The notes under the pieces are model-generated. The model made no database searches and was not told the origin of the DNA. It saw nothing but the letters and a program-made list of their open reading frames with translations. Of a stretch of DNA of 42,750 nt, positions 1-9,000 are shown piece by piece. Origin of the DNA: an uncultured Lachnospiraceae bacterium (lineage in GTDB: Bacteria > Bacillota > Clostridia > Lachnospirales > Lachnospiraceae); NCBI GenBank assembly GCA_910585555.1, contig CAJUFU010000023.1, positions 723-43,472 on the forward strand, given 5' to 3'. Position 1 is the stretch's first letter. Every line of letters begins with the position of its first letter. The position numbers and the translations under genes were made by a program.

Positions 1-3
1 AAA

Positions 4-1185
4 ATGGAAAAAAGACTATTTACTTCAGAATCCGTAACAGAAGGCCATCCCGACAAAGTCTGCGATGCCATCTCCGACGCCATCCTGGATGCCTGCATGG
101 AGAAAGACCCCATGAGCCGTGTGGCATGTGAGACCGCAGTTTGTACAGGATTCGTGCTGGTAACAGGTGAAATCACCACCAATGCGTATGTTGATATGCA
201 GAAAATCGTGCGTGATACCGTAAAGGAGATTGGATATACCAAATCTGAGTACGGATTCGACGGCAATACCTGCGCTGTATTTGTAGCAATTGATGAGCAG
301 TCTGCCGATATCGCTATGGGCGTAGACAAGGCCCTTGAGGCGAAGAAGGGTGAGCAGAACGACGATCTTGACACAGGCGCCGGCGATCAGGGCATGATGT
401 TCGGTTATGCCACCAACGAGACAGAAGAGTATATGCCTTACCCCATCGACTTGGCACACAAGCTGGCTTTACAGCTCACCAAGGTTCGTAAGGACGGCAC
501 TCTGAAATATTTGAGACCCGACGGCAAGAGCCAGGTATCCGTAGAGTATGATGAGGCTGGCAAGCCGGTTCGTCTCGAGGCAGTGGTATTATCCACCCAG
601 CATGACGAGGATGTGACACAGGAACAGATTCATGAGGATATCAAGAAATATGTGTTTGACCCGGTTCTTCCAAAGGAGCTTTTGGATGACCAGACGAAAT
701 TCTTTATCAACCCTACAGGCCGTTTTGTCATCGGCGGACCGCACGGGGATGCAGGTCTGACAGGCCGTAAGATTATCGTGGATACCTACGGCGGCTATGC
801 ACGCCACGGCGGCGGCGCTTTCTCCGGCAAGGACTGCACCAAGGTTGACCGCTCCGCGGCTTATGCGGCACGTTATGTGGCGAAGAACATCGTAGCGGCA
901 GGCATTGCTGATAAGTGTGAGATTCAGCTGTCCTATGCCATCGGTGTGGCACAGCCTACTTCTATTATGGTAGATACCTTTGGCACCGGTAAGATTGCCG
1001 ATGACAAGCTGGTGGAGATCGTGCGTGCGAACTTTGATTTAAGACCGGCCGGCATCATCAAGATGCTCGACCTGCGCCGTCCGATCTACAAGCAGACTGC
1101 TGCTTACGGACACTTTGGCCGTAACGATTTGGATTTGCCTTGGGAGAAGCTTGACAAGGTAGACGCGCTGAAGAAATACTTATAA
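4..1185 (+). CDS. metK: S-adenosylmethionine synthetase
   Basis: Cytosolic enzyme that makes S-adenosylmethionine from ATP and methionine, the methyl donor for the cell. The 393-aa product has the usual family length and all signature motifs: GHPDK near residues 15-19 (ATP site), GAGDQG near 122-127, and the glycine-rich GGGAFSGKD loop near 262-270. Only three bases precede the ATG, so its ribosome binding site and promoter lie outside the window; the N-terminus MEKRLFTSESVTEGHPDK is typical, which supports this start. A hairpin terminator follows closely, so it is probably the last gene of its transcript. Identification is secure. Confidence 0.98.
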   Translation: MEKRLFTSESVTEGHPDKVCDAISDAILDACMEKDPMSRVACETAVCTGFVLVTGEITTNAYVDMQKIVRDTVKEIGYTKSEYGFDGNTCAVFVAIDEQSADIAMGVDKALEAKKGEQNDDLDTGAGDQGMMFGYATNETEEYMPYPIDLAHKLALQLTKVRKDGTLKYLRPDGKSQVSVEYDEAGKPVRLEAVVLSTQHDEDVTQEQIHEDIKKYVFDPVLPKELLDDQTKFFINPTGRFVIGGPHGDAGLTGRKIIVDTYGGYARHGGGAFSGKDCTKVDRSAAYAARYVAKNIVAAGIADKCEIQLSYAIGVAQPTSIMVDTFGTGKIADDKLVEIVRANFDLRPAGIIKMLDLRRPIYKQTAAYGHFGRNDLDLPWEKLDKVDALKKYL

Positions 1186-1197
1186 GGCGGTAATAGA

Positions 1198-1232
1198 GAG
1201 TCCCTGTATCTATATGGTACAGGGACTTTATA
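1198..1232 (+). terminator. Rho-independent terminator after metK
   Basis: A perfect 9-bp stem GTCCCTGTA (1200-1208) pairs with TACAGGGAC (1218-1226) around a 9-nt loop and is followed by TTTATAT. The T-run is short, but the position 14 nt after the metK stop and the perfect stem make a terminator likely. Confidence 0.8.
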
Positions 1233-1267
1233 TCATTATGCGCTCATAAAGGGGAGAAGCTTTCGTT

Positions 1268-1966
1268 ATGGAACAATACAGGATATTGCTGGTAGAGGAT
1301 GATGCAGAGATCAGCGAGATGCTAAAAAATTTCCTCTCTATGGAAAATTATGAAGTAATCTGCGCTTTTGACGGCCAGGAGGCCTGTCAAAAATTTGACG
1401 AGGACACTTTTAATTTGGTTTTATTGGATTTGATGATACCGAAATTAAACGGTATGGGCGTGATGGAACATATCCGTCAGAAGAGTTTTGTTCCCATTAT
1501 GATTCTCTCTGCCAAAGATACGGAGAGTGATAAGACCTTAGGACTGGGGCTGGGGGCGGACGATTATATTACCAAGCCTTTCTCCGTGGTGGAAGTTCTG
1601 GCACGGATTAAGGCGGCGCTCCGCAGGACAATGCATTATGACAATGCCAGTGCTGACACGGATGTCATATTGAAGGCTGGGGATTTGACCATGAACCTGA
1701 CGGATTATACGGTCACTAAGAGGGGACAGAAGGTGGAACTGACGGCGAAGGAGTTTGAGATTTTGAAGCTCCTTTTGCAGAATCCGAAAAAGGTGTATAC
1801 CAAGGAGCAGATATATTCGCTGGTGTGGAACGATGCCTACCTGGGGGATGAAAATGCCGTCAATGTGCATATCAGCAGACTGCGCAATAAGATAGAAGAG
1901 GATTCCCGCAAACCGGTGTATATTCTTACGGTCTGGGGGATTGGCTATAAACTTGGCAGTGTGTGA
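1268..1966 (+). CDS. OmpR-family response regulator (receiver plus winged helix)
   Basis: Transcription factor of a two-component system. Residues 1-120 are a receiver domain with the acidic pair D11/D12, phospho-acceptor D54 in LLDLMIP and the conserved K103 in TKPF. Residues about 130-230 form a winged-helix DNA-binding domain ending in LTVWGIGYKL. The ATG has AGGGGAG about 9 nt upstream. The gene runs into the histidine kinase gene (stop at 1966, kinase start at 1981) and is followed by an ABC transporter. This arrangement is typical of regulators that sense peptide antibiotics or lantibiotics (BceR, LanR, VanR types). The inducer cannot be read from the sequence. Confidence 0.93.
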   Translation: MEQYRILLVEDDAEISEMLKNFLSMENYEVICAFDGQEACQKFDEDTFNLVLLDLMIPKLNGMGVMEHIRQKSFVPIMILSAKDTESDKTLGLGLGADDYITKPFSVVEVLARIKAALRRTMHYDNASADTDVILKAGDLTMNLTDYTVTKRGQKVELTAKEFEILKLLLQNPKKVYTKEQIYSLVWNDAYLGDENAVNVHISRLRNKIEEDSRKPVYILTVWGIGYKLGSV

Positions 1967-1980
1967 GAAGGGGCGTTTGC

Positions 1981-2922
1981 ATGAATGACAAGATGGTCAT
2001 ATTTGTTTTGTTTCTGTTTATTCTATTTTTGTTGGGGATTGTTCTTTACCAGCAGTTTGCGTTTCGAACCGGCACCCAGAGAAAACTGCGGGAGATTCAC
2101 ATACAACTAAAGAAGATTTTGGATGCTGAGGGCGATGAGAGCCTGATGATCTTTACAGAGAATAAGGAATTCATGGAATTGGCAGCACAGATCAATCGTC
2201 TGTTGGAAAAGCAGCGGAAGACGAGAGCGGATTACCGGCGCTATGAATTGGCGGCCAAGAGAATGCTCTCCAATATCTCCCATGATATGAAAACGCCTAT
2301 GACGGTGATATTGGGGTATCTGGAAATTATGAGGATAGATGGGGAGGCCTCTCCAGAGATGCTTGTAAAGACGCAGCAGAAGGCCCAGAGTCTGATGGAG
2401 CTGATTAATCAGTTTTTTACCTTGGCGAAATTGGAGGCGGGCGATACGGAGTTGGAACTTTCCCGGCTGGATATCTGTGAACTCTGTCGGGAAAACATTT
2501 TGGATTTCTATGAAATGTTATCGGAAGCGGACTTTCAGGTGGAAGTGGATGTGCCGGAGACCGCTGTCTATATACAAGGGAACAAAGAGGCGCTGCACAG
2601 AATCTTGACAAATCTGCTCTCCAATGTAATCCGCTATGGCTCTGAGGGGCGGTATTTGGGTATCTTTCTTAACACAGACGAAGAAAACGTCTATCTTGAG
2701 GTGGTGGATAAAGGGCCGGGCATTGACAAGGCTTTTTCCAAGCGTGTCTTTGACCGGCTTTTTACCATGGAGGATTCCAGAAGCCGCAAGGTGCAGGGCA
2801 ACGGCCTGGGCCTGACCATAGCAAAGAATCTGGCATGGCAGATGGGCGGGGATATTCTCTTGGACAGTACGTCTCATGTACGGACCACATTTACGGTAAA
2901 GTTAAGGAGAATATTTTGTTAG
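1981..2922 (+). CDS. Sensor histidine kinase with a single N-terminal membrane helix
   Basis: Partner kinase of the preceding regulator; 313 aa from the ATG at 1981, which has AGAAGGGG 7 nt upstream. The in-frame GTG at 1963 overlaps the regulator stop and has no better site. One hydrophobic segment near residues 5-25 is the only membrane helix and there is almost no extracellular part. Then comes a HisKA helix with LSNISHDMKTP (phospho-acceptor H101) and an ATPase domain with the N box LTNLLSN, DKGPGID and GNGLGLTIA. Small kinases of this shape are usual next to LanFEG/Bcr-type transporters and often depend on the transporter for sensing. The ligand is unknown. Confidence 0.93.
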   Translation: MNDKMVIFVLFLFILFLLGIVLYQQFAFRTGTQRKLREIHIQLKKILDAEGDESLMIFTENKEFMELAAQINRLLEKQRKTRADYRRYELAAKRMLSNISHDMKTPMTVILGYLEIMRIDGEASPEMLVKTQQKAQSLMELINQFFTLAKLEAGDTELELSRLDICELCRENILDFYEMLSEADFQVEVDVPETAVYIQGNKEALHRILTNLLSNVIRYGSEGRYLGIFLNTDEENVYLEVVDKGPGIDKAFSKRVFDRLFTMEDSRSRKVQGNGLGLTIAKNLAWQMGGDILLDSTSHVRTTFTVKLRRIFC

Positions 2923-2964
2923 CTTAAAGGACTGCCGGACAGTCTGCAGGAGGCGAAAGAAATT

Positions 2965-3008
2965 TGTAAGATTTGTGCAAGAGTTTTGAAAAGCAGGTCC
3001 GCTACAAT
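2965..3008 (+). promoter_or_regulatory. Probable regulator-dependent promoter of the ABC transporter operon
   Basis: TGTAAG (2965-2970) and TGCAAG (2976-2981) form a direct repeat with an 11-bp period, the layout used by dimeric OmpR-family regulators. A -10 hexamer TACAAT lies at 3003-3008, but the matching -35 position (2980-2985) is poor. That combination fits activation by the adjacent response regulator bound next to the -35. The assignment of the regulator to this site is inference. Confidence 0.5.
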
Positions 3009-3036
3009 GGGATTCGTACAGAAGGGAGGCAGACAT

Positions 3037-3969
3037 ATGTCCTATATTTTACAGACCAGCCGCCTGACCAAGACCATTGGCGGAAAAGAACTGGTAAAAG
3101 ACGTTGATATTCACATCAAAAAAGGTGAGATTTACGGGTTTCTTGGCCCCAACGGGGCCGGTAAGACCACGGTCATGAAGATGATCACAAATCTCTGGAA
3201 ACCCACGGCAGGTGAAATTGAGATTTTGGGAAATAAACTCACACCCCAGTCTTATGAGGTGCTAAGGCGCATGGGGAGCATCATTGAATTTCCCGCTTTT
3301 TATGAACGTATGTCCGGATATGAGAACTTAAGGCTTCATGAGGAGTATATGGGATATTACCACCACGGCAGTATCGAGAAGACCCTTGCCATGCTGGATT
3401 TGACGGAGGCGGCTGCAAAGCCTGTCAAGCAGTATTCCCTGGGGATGAAAGAACGTCTGGGGATTGCCAGGGCAATTCTTTGCAGGCCGGAACTTTTGAT
3501 TCTGGATGAGCCCACCAACGGGCTGGACCCGGCGGGGATGAGGCAGATTCGTAACCTGTTGAAAATGCTGTGTGCAGAGTATGGCACAACCATCATGATT
3601 TCTTCCCATATCCTCTCGGAGATCGAGAGCATAGCGGATACCGTGGGCGTGATTCAACGGGGTATCCTGCGCAAGGAAATCGGCATGAAAGAGATTGCGC
3701 AGATGAGTATGTCCTATGTGGAACTGTCTGTGCATCATACACAAAAGGCTGCCTATGTGCTGGCAGAAAAATCGGGTATTCGGAATTTCAAGGTGATGGA
3801 TGACGGCGTCATCAGGGTGTACGATAATCGTGTTTCTGTGCAGGATATCACAAAACAATTGGCCCTGGCTGATGTTCCCGTACTTGCCATCGGGAAACAG
3901 ACGGAGACATTGGAAGACTATTTCATGAAACTGACAGAGGAGGCGGAAAATCATGTGGAAACTGATTAA
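3037..3969 (+). CDS. ABC transporter ATP-binding protein (BcrA/lantibiotic-immunity type)
   Basis: ATPase subunit of an ABC exporter; 310 aa. Walker A is GPNGAGKTT near residue 35, the signature is YSLGMKERLG near 130-140 and Walker B is LLILDEPTNGLDP near 150. The C-terminal ~90 residues form the extension common in BcrA-like ATPases. The start at 3037 was chosen because GAAGGGAGG ends 8 nt upstream; an in-frame ATG 51 nt earlier has no such site and lies in the promoter region. It overlaps the permease gene by 17 nt, so the two are translationally coupled. With the two-component system upstream, a role in resistance or immunity to a cell-envelope-active peptide is likely; the substrate is not known. 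Confidence 0.93.
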   Translation: MSYILQTSRLTKTIGGKELVKDVDIHIKKGEIYGFLGPNGAGKTTVMKMITNLWKPTAGEIEILGNKLTPQSYEVLRRMGSIIEFPAFYERMSGYENLRLHEEYMGYYHHGSIEKTLAMLDLTEAAAKPVKQYSLGMKERLGIARAILCRPELLILDEPTNGLDPAGMRQIRNLLKMLCAEYGTTIMISSHILSEIESIADTVGVIQRGILRKEIGMKEIAQMSMSYVELSVHHTQKAAYVLAEKSGIRNFKVMDDGVIRVYDNRVSVQDITKQLALADVPVLAIGKQTETLEDYFMKLTEEAENHVETD

Positions 3970-4660
3970 GCTGGAGTGGAAGAAAAACAATATTGGCAAA
4001 TACGTGATAAAGACGGTGGTGCTGGCGGCGGTTCTTACCCTGTTTATCTATGCCCTGGCTTACATGGGGATTGCCAATGACCCGGATACGGGCGTGCCGG
4101 ACGCAGCACCTGGAAACGAGTTTATATCCTCTTCCATCGAAATGTTTACAGGTATGTCCTTTTTGATATTGGGCGGTGTAATGCTGTCCTCCTTTATCAT
4201 CAGTGCATATCGTAATGGAACCATGGGTCTGATGTTCTCGTATCCCATCAAGCGACAGAAAATATTGGCCTCCCAGATGCTTGCGGTGTGGATTTTTGAC
4301 TTTGCGGCCCTGGCGCTTACCAAGCTGTTTGTGTACGGTTGTATCCAGGCAGGGTCCCTGTTTATGACATCTTCTTTTCGGATTGACTTTAATATGACAC
4401 AGCCGTCGTTTTATATAACGCTGCTTATCAGGTCCGCCGTTACGGTGACGGTGGCTTTCATTGCCCTCTTTATCGGGTTGACAATGAAATCTTCCAAAGC
4501 GGCGGTGGTGAGTTCCTTTGTGCTGGTCTTTTTGACCCAGGGGAATATCGGGGCACTCACCCTTAGAGAAAACGGCGCTTTTCTGGGGATGTTGATGGTG
4601 GTTTCCTTGGCCTTTGCGGTTCTGTCAGTCTGCAAGGCGGAGATAAGGGATTTACTGTGA
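3953..4660 (+). CDS. ABC-2 type permease, partner of the preceding ATPase
   Basis: Integral membrane subunit of 235 aa with about six hydrophobic helices, the first near residues 18-40 and the last near 212-230. It begins inside the ATPase gene, with GAGGAGG a short way upstream of the ATG. It resembles the small permeases of lantibiotic-immunity and bacitracin-type exporters, which work as a dimer with the ATPase. Only one permease gene is present; LanFEG systems usually have two (E and G), so this is either a BcrAB-like pair or a reduced set. The next gene is on the opposite strand, so the operon ends here. Confidence 0.85.
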   Translation: MWKLIKLEWKKNNIGKYVIKTVVLAAVLTLFIYALAYMGIANDPDTGVPDAAPGNEFISSSIEMFTGMSFLILGGVMLSSFIISAYRNGTMGLMFSYPIKRQKILASQMLAVWIFDFAALALTKLFVYGCIQAGSLFMTSSFRIDFNMTQPSFYITLLIRSAVTVTVAFIALFIGLTMKSSKAAVVSSFVLVFLTQGNIGALTLRENGAFLGMLMVVSLAFAVLSVCKAEIRDLL

Positions 4661-4694
4661 AATCGTGAAAACGATATGGGCTGCCGGCAGGCTT

Positions 4695-5192
4695 TCAAGA
4701 GAACCACTCAATCCTGCCGCAGCCTATTTTATCGCCCGCATTGCCGGAAGGCTGGGAGGTGAAGTCATCCGGTTTTGCGTGAAGGATGACGGATTTGCCC
4801 ACAATATCGGGCAGAGCGAACCTTTTATCATAAAAGACGCTGAAAGCATAGCCCTGGTTGCCAAGAAGCGGCGGCATATCCCCTGCATGATCGGGATGAG
4901 ACGCATTTAAGGGATTGTAGTGCAGTCCCGTGTGGGTGAAGTGTTCACTGCAGTCTCCGGATTCGTGTATGTGCATGGCATAGAAATTGCTGGCGCCCGG
5001 GGTGGCTATATTGGGAAGACCGAAGATTTCTGCTTCCACCAGTACGCCGCCGTAGATGGTGTGATAGAATTTCACGGTGCCGCTTAAGGTGGAATTGGGG
5101 CCGTCTCCCTTTATCCATGCGATCGCGCCGGGATGGTTTTGTATGAGGAGTCCTGTGAAGGCTGTTTCGGGGGTCATTTCATAATTGGGCAT
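4695..5192 (-). CDS. sodC: Cu/Zn superoxide dismutase family protein
   Basis: Likely converts superoxide to peroxide and oxygen. The 165-aa product has the family ligands in order: H74 and H76 in HIHESGD, H91 in LHYNP, H99, H102 and D105 in SHPDHAGD, and H138 in ILHAKPDD. C81 and C158 can form the conserved disulfide, and the end matches the family pattern SGNAG..CG.I. The active-site arginine of that last motif is replaced by lysine (K155). No signal peptide is visible, which is unusual for bacterial SodC. The ATG has AAGGAG 7 nt upstream. It is divergent from a ferritin-like gene and convergent with the ABC permease. The family call is firm; activity is not proven. Confidence 0.88.
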   Translation of the reverse strand: MPNYEMTPETAFTGLLIQNHPGAIAWIKGDGPNSTLSGTVKFYHTIYGGVLVEAEIFGLPNIATPGASNFYAMHIHESGDCSEHFTHTGLHYNPLNASHPDHAGDMPPLLGNQGYAFSVFYDKRFALPDIVGKSVILHAKPDDFTSQPSGNAGDKIGCGRIEWFS

Positions 5193-5268
5193 AGGAAAAC
5201 TCCTTGCTGTTTTACTGTTATCATATGAGACGCCTGCCGGACCGTGAAAGTAAAAACTTTGGGAAAAC

Positions 5269-5299
5269 TTAACACATCCTTGGCATAGTCCAATATAGT
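5269..5299 (+). promoter_or_regulatory. Possible promoter of the ferritin-like gene
   Basis: TTAACA (5269-5274) and TATAGT (5294-5299) with a long 19-nt spacer, in the divergent region between the superoxide dismutase and ferritin-like genes. The spacing is not ideal, so this is tentative. Confidence 0.3.
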
Positions 5300-5337
5300 A
5301 ATTAGGAAAGCGTTAATTGTATTTGGAGTATGGATTT

Positions 5338-5907
5338 ATGGGTGAAAATAATAAGATGACAACAGCCTCCTGCAGTTTTGCGGGTATCAAACCAATCATG
5401 GCAGATCTGCCTTATCCGCCGATCGCGGTATGTCAACGGAATCAGACCTACGCTGACTTACTCAGTGTGGACTATTGCGGAGCCGTATCGGAGTTATCTG
5501 CAATCACGCAGTATATCAATAACGAAAACCGTCTGTCATGTGAAAAATGCTCTATGGCAAAGACACTTTTGGGAATTGCCATGGCGGAAATGATGCATCT
5601 GCAGAAACTGGGAGAACTAATCGTTCTGTTAGGCGGCGATATCGATTTTACAGCCAAGCAGAATCATGGGTGCCGGAAGATGTGGACACCAGAGTATTTG
5701 GATATTCCCGTCTATGTCAAACAGATGCTTCTTGCGGATATAGAGGCGGAAAAGGCCGCGATCAAGCAGTACAGGGCGCATATCCGGGTGATTACGGATG
5801 ACTGCGTCAATGCGGTTTTGGAGAGGATTATCAAGGATGAAGAGTATCATATTATGCTGTTGCAGTATTTGATGGAGGACGTATCCTGTCAGGCCTGTGA
5901 ACAGTGA
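5338..5907 (+). CDS. Ferritin-like di-metal protein (rubrerythrin / Mn-catalase-like fold)
   Basis: A 189-aa predicted four-helix protein with carboxylate-bridged metal ligands in the expected order: E52 in SELSAITQY, E84xxH87 in AEMMH, E137 in DIEAEKA and E168xxH171 in DEEYH. It is rich in cysteine, with CxxC pairs at 68/71 and 184/187 that could bind metal. The ATG at 5338 was chosen over an in-frame TTG at 5317 because GGAG lies 10 nt upstream. Standing divergent from a superoxide dismutase, it may act in peroxide or iron handling. Peroxidase, catalase and iron-storage roles cannot be separated from the sequence. Confidence 0.75.
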   Translation: MGENNKMTTASCSFAGIKPIMADLPYPPIAVCQRNQTYADLLSVDYCGAVSELSAITQYINNENRLSCEKCSMAKTLLGIAMAEMMHLQKLGELIVLLGGDIDFTAKQNHGCRKMWTPEYLDIPVYVKQMLLADIEAEKAAIKQYRAHIRVITDDCVNAVLERIIKDEEYHIMLLQYLMEDVSCQACEQ

Positions 5908-5934
5908 TGCTTTGGGGCGCTTTTCATACAGCGT

Positions 5935-5963
5935 TTGACTGATGCTTCCCGAGCGTCTATAAT
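5935..5963 (+). promoter_or_regulatory. Sigma-A promoter of dnaE
   Basis: TTGACT (5935-5940) and TATAAT (5958-5963) with a 17-nt spacer. The transcript would begin near 5970. A small hairpin, AGGCCG (5990-5995) with CGGCCT (6002-6007), then lies in the leader just before the GGGAAGG ribosome binding site. Confidence 0.8.
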
Positions 5964-6025
5964 AAATGAGACGGCAAAAACACGCAAACAGGCCGGTTAT
6001 ACGGCCTCTCGGGAAGGATATCATC

Positions 6026-9000
6026 ATGGCTTTTACACATCTGCATGTCCACACGGAGTTCAGTCTTCTGGACGGTTCCAATAAAATCAAAGAGTATGTA
6101 AAGCGGGTAAAAGAGCTGGGCATGGACAGTGCGGCCATCACCGACCACGGTGTGATGTACGGCGTCATTGATTTCTATAAGGCGGCGAAAGCGGAAGGCA
6201 TCAATCCGGTCATCGGCTGCGAGGTCTATGTGGCGCCTCATTCCCGGTTTGACAGGGAGCTGACAGGCGGGGAGGACAGGTATTATCATCTGGTGCTTTT
6301 GGCGGAGAATAATACGGGATATGCCAATCTGGTGAAGATTGTCAGCAAAGGTTTTACAGAAGGATATTATTACAGGCCCCGTGTGGATTTTGAGGTGCTT
6401 GAGCAGTACCATGAGGGGATTATCGCACTTTCGGCCTGTCTGGCGGGAGAAGTGCCCCGTTATATTCAAAAAGGTCTGGTGGACGAGGCGAAGAAGGCGG
6501 CCTTAAAATATCAGGCCGTTTTTGGGAAGGATAATTATTTCCTGGAATTACAAGACCATGGCATTCCGGCCCAGCAGTCGGTGAATGCGGTACTGCTTCG
6601 TATGAGTAAGGAACTGGACATCCCCCTGGCAGCCACCAATGACGTGCATTATACCTATGCGGAGGATGCCCAGCCCCATGATATCCTGCTTTGCCTGCAG
6701 ACAGGCAAGAAGGTGGCGGATGAGGACCGTATGCGCTATGAGGGCGGTCAGTATTACGTCAAGAGCGAGGAGGAGATGAAGGGGCTTTTTCCCTATGCCT
6801 GGGAGGCAGTGGAGAATACCCAGAGGATTGCCGACAGATGTCATGTGGAGATAGAATTCGGCCATTACAAGGTGCCCCATTATGAGGTGCCGGCGGGGTA
6901 CGACTCCTGGTCTTATTTGAATAAACTCTGTCAGGATGGTATGCAGGAGCGCTATCCCCAGGATGACGGCAGCCTTAAGAAGCGGATGGAATATGAGCTT
7001 GGCATCATTCAGGACATGGGATTTGTAGACTATTTCCTGATTGTCTGGGATTATATTAATTTCTGCCGGGAAAATGGGATTGCCGTGGGGCCCGGGCGCG
7101 GGTCGGCGGCGGGGAGCATCGTGTCTTATTGTTTGAAGATAACCAATATTGACCCTATCAAATACAGCCTTCTCTTTGAGCGTTTCCTGAATCCGGAACG
7201 GGTTTCCATGCCGGATATTGATGTGGATTTCTGTTACGAGAGGCGGCAGGAAGTTATTGACTATGTTGGTCAAAAGTATGGCGCCGATAAAGTCGTACAG
7301 ATTGTCACCTTCGGTACGATGGCGGCAAAAGGTGTCATCCGGGATGTGGGAAGAGTCATGGATTTACCTTATGCCTATGTGGACCGCATCGCCAAGATGA
7401 TTCCCAATGAGCAAAACCAGGGGGTTTCCATCGATAAGGCGCTGGAGATGAACCCGGAATTTAAGACCCTTTATCAGGAGGACGAGCAGGTACACAATCT
7501 GATCAATATGTGTAAGCGCCTGGAGGGGCTGCCGCGTCATACCTCCATGCATGCGGCCGGTGTGGTGATCTGTCCCCAGGAGGCGGATAATTTCGTGCCC
7601 CTCTCCAGAGGGTCGGACGGTTCCATCACCACCCAATTCCCCATGACCACCATTGAAGAGTTAGGACTTTTGAAAATGGACTTTCTGGGACTTCGGACAC
7701 TTACGGTAATCCAGAACGCCGTGAAGCTGGTGGAGAAAAGTACAGGGATTTTGATCGATATCGACCATATAGATTACGACGACAGGGCGGTGTTAGCCTC
7801 TCTTGGCACGGGCAGGACAGAAGGGGTGTTCCAGTTAGAAAGCGGCGGCATGAAAAGCTTCATGAAGGAGCTAAAGCCCCAGAGTCTGGAGGATGTGATT
7901 GCCGGTATTTCCTTGTACCGGCCGGGCCCTATGGATTTTATTCCCAAATATATTAAGGGAAAGAACAACCCGGATTCGGTGACCTATGACTGTCCCCAGC
8001 TGGAACCCATCCTTGCGCCCACCTACGGCTGTATCGTGTACCAGGAGCAGGTGATGCAGATTGTGCGGGATTTGGGCGGTTATACCATGGGCAGGAGCGA
8101 TTTGGTACGCCGCGCCATGAGTAAGAAAAAGCAATACGTGATGGAGCAGGAGCGGAAGAATTTTATTTACGGAAATCCCGAAGAGGGGGTGCCCGGGTGT
8201 GCAGCCAATGGCATTGACGAGAAGGTGGCGGACCACATTTATGGTACGATGATGGATTTCGCCAAGTATGCTTTCAACAAATCCCATGCGGCCTGCTATG
8301 CCGTGGTGGCATATCAGACGGCTTATTTAAAATACTATCACCCGGTGGAATTTATGGCTGCCCTGATGACTTCCGTGATCGATAACCCCAGCAAGGTGTC
8401 AGAATATATTATGACCTGCCGGAGTATGGGGATTCAGATTCTGCCGCCGGATATTAATCTGGGGGAAAAGGGATTTTCTGTGTCCGGCAACCAGATACGT
8501 TATGCGCTAAACGCCATTAAGAGTGTGGGCGGACCGCTGATAGAGGCTGTGGTGGCGGAGAGACGGGCCAGAGGCCCTTATAAGAACCTGGCCGATTTTG
8601 CCAGCCGCGTGACGGACAGGGATATGAACAAGCGCATCGTGGAGCATTTTATCAAGGCCGGCGCCATGGACAGCTTAGGCGGCACGCGCAAGCAGCTTCT
8701 CAGCGTTTATCTGCAGGTGATAGAAAGTGTACAGCAGAACCGGAGGAACAATCTGGCGGGGCAGATTTCCCTCTTTGATATTGCATCCGAGGATGATAAG
8801 GTGGATTACCAGGTGAGCCTGCCGGATGTGGGAGAGTATTCCAAGGAGATGAAGCTCGCTTTCGAAAAAGAAGTGCTGGGCATCTATATCAGCGGCCATC
8901 CTCTGGAAGAGTATCAGGAAATGTGGCGTAAGAAGATTACCAATACCACGGCGGATTTTGTATGGAATGAGGAAAACGGGGGAACTGTGGTGTCCGATGG

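Noticed and set aside
25..459. 144-codon antisense frame over metK and similar long antisense frames over dnaE, argF, dusB and cheA.
   Set aside because: They mirror codon bias of well-identified genes, lack ribosome binding sites and encode no recognisable protein.
2986..3036. Longer N-terminus of the ABC ATPase from ATG 2986.
   Set aside because: It would start inside the predicted promoter; the ATG at 3037 has a strong ribosome binding site and a normal N-terminus.
4662..4675. Small hairpin ATCGT-GAAA-ACGAT after the ABC permease gene as a terminator.
   Set aside because: Only five base pairs and no T-run on either strand.
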